Positions 61,336-64,000 of a stretch of 64,000 nucleotides of DNA are shown here, piece after piece. The first letter of the stretch is position 1; every line of letters starts with the position of its first letter. The DNA comes from Pogonophryne albipinna (taxonomy: Eukaryota; Chordata; Actinopteri; Perciformes; Artedidraconidae). Under the pieces are notes generated by a model. That model searched no databases, was not told the origin of the DNA, and saw only the letters and a program-made list of their open reading frames with translations. The stretch spans positions 4,753,708-4,817,707 of the forward strand of contig CM053253.1 of NCBI GenBank assembly GCA_028583405.1, in the 5' to 3' direction. A program made the position numbers and the translations under genes.

Positions 61336-63693
61336 ATTTTAGCATTTGGATCCTAGCAGAGCTGCTAGCATTGCAAAGCCTTGTTTACAACCATAATTAA
61401 TGTCATAGTCAGAAAAAACTTCATGTCATGACTCAAGAAATGTCAGTCAAAGTTTCCTTTTTATTGCAACAGCACTGGAGGTACACTCTGACAATATTTT
61501 GGTGAATTACCATGTGGATGTTGCTTTGACACTATCCCCCTAAGTATTGTAATGAGCCCCCTTTTCTATTTTTAACATGGGTAATCCCATTGCCTCGGGC
61601 CTTAGCAGTATCATGGCCCACTTATAGAAATATATCAGCTTATGTCGAAAAGCATGAATAACAGCGTTTTTTAACCTCTTTTTTCATACTTCCTATGTCA
61701 GTGAGCCGAAGGTCTCAGCCTAATAATAAGACAGCTATGCTTTACTGCGGGATATCTGTTATTATGCTAAGTTATAAAAAGGAGCATGAGAAAGAGGTAA
61801 TGTATATTACAGGTAGGACAGAAGAACTGCAGAGTGCTGGCTAGGTTGGTAGTGCTTTTGCGTGTTTGTTAATGTACTGTAGGCCCATACAATATGTTTC
61901 ATTATTCAGTCTGATTAATATGTTATGTGCCTGTTAACCCAAGAAGAGTATTCTATGTCTTATGTATGCTATGTCATCTATCGCACAGTCATTAAGCCAA
62001 CCAGCAAATGAAACAAACAAAGGAGAACAAATCTGGGCACTGCACATTCGACTAGATTTAATGTTAAGTAAAAATCAATAATTCAGAATCTGGGAGAATA
62101 TGAAGCCTCAGGGAATTAAAAGCCTGGGAATTCACCCAAGTTATAGTATTCTCAGGTAGCAGGAAGTGACAAATAAAACCTTGATAATGCCATTTATGTT
62201 CTGCTTTACACAGAAAGTTCAAACCGTAGTAAGAGACAGATTTGCATTTGTTGACTAATATTCTACAAAAGCTAGTTTACCATTTCGATTAAGATTAAAA
62301 CTAAATCTAAATCAGGAACCATAATTACCACTGCATCCTTTCTTTACTATATTGGCATATTAGTGTTTTTATAATATAATAATAATAATCAAATCCGACA
62401 GTGCAACAACAAATGCAGCACTAAATATAATTAATTATAGTAGGTTTCTGTCTTCATTAAATCACAGTACCAAAGTAATGCATAATTGCACAGGTGCCGA
62501 AGTACCTATTTGTAATATATTTGAATTTCTGATTATGTCTGGAGATAAATAACCCTTTCCTGCTTATTAAACCCAAATTAATTCATCCTTAAATCAGATC
62601 AAGGATTGAAAACACTATTTTAGGAGACTACGTATGGTACTGCAGATTTTCTCTAGTGGAGTGAATGTATCTGCAGAGCAATGACTTGTTTATGCGTCTT
62701 CTTCTATTGCCCTTTCCCTTTGCCTTGCTTTGACGTACAGAACTTATTCCTCTATATTTACAGCGTATGACAAATAAAGTAATTCTCTATGTGTGAATTA
62801 AAACAGCTCTTCCTGTTGCTCACACAGTATGGCCACGGAATGTTTGTCAGCTCCTCACAACGCCCCTGGCAACGCATAAACCATTTATGCTCTTTACCCG
62901 CATGCCAACCATATTCATCATGCATATTATATGACACGCGCTGCATTCACATATTCATTACAGCTGTTTGTATATAATAAATGAGGAGAAAGCACCAAGC
63001 CTCGGTTTAATTGTGGTTTGCCACTGCTGTGGTAGTATGAAATTAAATCATTACTCGACAGACTGGAATCTATTCACGGCATAATCCTAGCACAATATTA
63101 TTTTAAAAGAGGCTGAGGATTTAGAGTCTAAAGATGACTGAATGGATTTCGCTCTGCTACGTCACCTTCTATGTTAAAATAAAGAATTTTCATCTGGACG
63201 GTGACCTGCTTACATGAGGCAGCTGCTACAGGAATACACTTCCTGCTGATGTAGAAAACAGAATTTAAATGTTACATTATGTTGACTTGCATCTGTCAGC
63301 TGATTTCAAGAACTTCCTGGAGCCTACTGTATATATGGATCCAAATGTATTTAGTTTTTGGCATTACAAAGGCTTAGTCCCTAAAGCATGTAAAACTGCA
63401 AAATCTGGTGGTAAATTGTATCTATTAATCCATGCAGAAAAACATGTTTTAAATCTGCATATTGATGCCTTTTCCCAACAGCAAGTAATCAGGGGAGTGC
63501 AAACATTTGAAAGTCTGTCAATCTAAAATGGAGTTGGCTAATGTAGCTTATTAGCCGTGTGCCCCCATTTACTTTTTTTTCTTATTCGCAACAAAAGCAT
63601 GTCCCAGGCTCCCAGCTAGCCTGTGAGCAGCTAGCTTTTTAGCAGTTAACTAGCCAGCTACAACAGTTCAACATCTAACCGGTGGTGGTGGAA

Positions 63694-63963
63694 CTATTCG
63701 CATCCTTTAAGCCGCGTCACACTGTCCTGAAATGGACACCAGATGGACACACGATAAAGGAAATGTTCAAATTCGGCTCTGATCGTAACAACATCGGGCC
63801 ATTTGTGGCCATCGTATGACTGCTGGTGGAGTTTCTCAGGCTCCGGCAGCAACTTCGTGAGCGGTGGCAAAATCTTTGGCATGCCAAAAAATTGCTGAAA
63901 GGCCTTGCGAAGGTTCATTTTCGTGTTGAATTTGTGTGTCCATTTTGCCCTTCGTAAGGCCAT
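63694..63963 (-). CDS. Unrecognised ORF, possibly transposon-derived
   Basis: The minus-strand frame has 89 codons starting MALRRAKWTHKFNTKMNLRK and containing FGMPKILPPLTKLL. It continues upstream of the ATG only after two stops. I do not recognise a domain. It lies in the CA10-like intron, so it may be an unrelated repeat-derived frame. Confidence 0.2.
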   Translation of the reverse strand: MALRRAKWTHKFNTKMNLRKAFQQFFGMPKILPPLTKLLPEPEKLHQQSYDGHKWPDVVTIRAEFEHFLYRVSIWCPFQDSVTRLKGCE

Positions 63964-64000
63964 CGTGAGAGCATCTTATCAAATCGTGTCATCTTCGTCT

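Larger units (their letters stand above)
60649..64000. other. Intron of the CA10-like gene up to the window end
   Basis: Mostly AT-rich unique DNA, with a LINE tail at 61203-61335. The next upstream CA10 exons are outside the window. Confidence 0.6.

Overview
The window is nuclear DNA of a teleost fish. The evidence is two spliced vertebrate-type genes (a CD300/CMRF35-like immunoglobulin receptor and a carbonic-anhydrase-related gene of the CA10 type), fish-type LINEs (L2/Maui-like, with TTGCC tails), and dense nested DNA transposons and LTR elements. A 1,000-base run of N (5589-6588) is an assembly gap.

Layout. 1-1605 is an L2-clade LINE. 2992-5570 holds three exons of an immunoglobulin-superfamily receptor, cut off by the gap and carrying two apparent frameshifts in its second Ig domain. 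6589-15114 and 19356-24494 are two blocks of one tandem array. Its unit of about 690-700 bp carries three tRNA genes on the same strand: tRNA-Cys(GCA), tRNA-His(GTG) and tRNA-Arg(ACG). The blocks are separated by 4.2 kb of AT-rich and transposon-derived DNA, including a minus-strand proline-rich ORF with a 42-bp minisatellite. At 24493 the array runs directly into a minus-strand L2. That L2 is split by an LTR (24572-26597), which contains a tyrosine-recombinase gene fragment and a 141-bp hairpin. 27-40 kb is mostly repeats: a CACACTACTGAAA minisatellite, RT fragments, and a 3.25-kb hAT element with an 8-bp target duplication and younger insertions inside it.

From 40201 to 60648 five minus-strand exons of a CA10-like gene are recognisable, all with GT-AG boundaries and matching phases. 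Its upstream exons lie beyond position 64000 and its short last coding exon was not found. One intron holds a complete Ty3/gypsy chromovirus (44442-50768, LTRs about 98% alike by eye, CAAAG target duplication), itself interrupted by a 1.1-kb transposon. The same intron holds a 6.3-kb hAT-like element (51337-57615) that contains two further hAT elements with perfect 8-bp duplications and a TTAA MITE.

No bacterial or operon-type genes, CRISPR arrays or rRNA genes were seen. The most unusual feature is the Cys-His-Arg tRNA array. It includes Arg-type bodies with an ACA anticodon and Cys-type bodies with an altered acceptor stem and discriminator base. Indels are frequent near the gap and in the second block, so part of the apparent decay may be assembly error.
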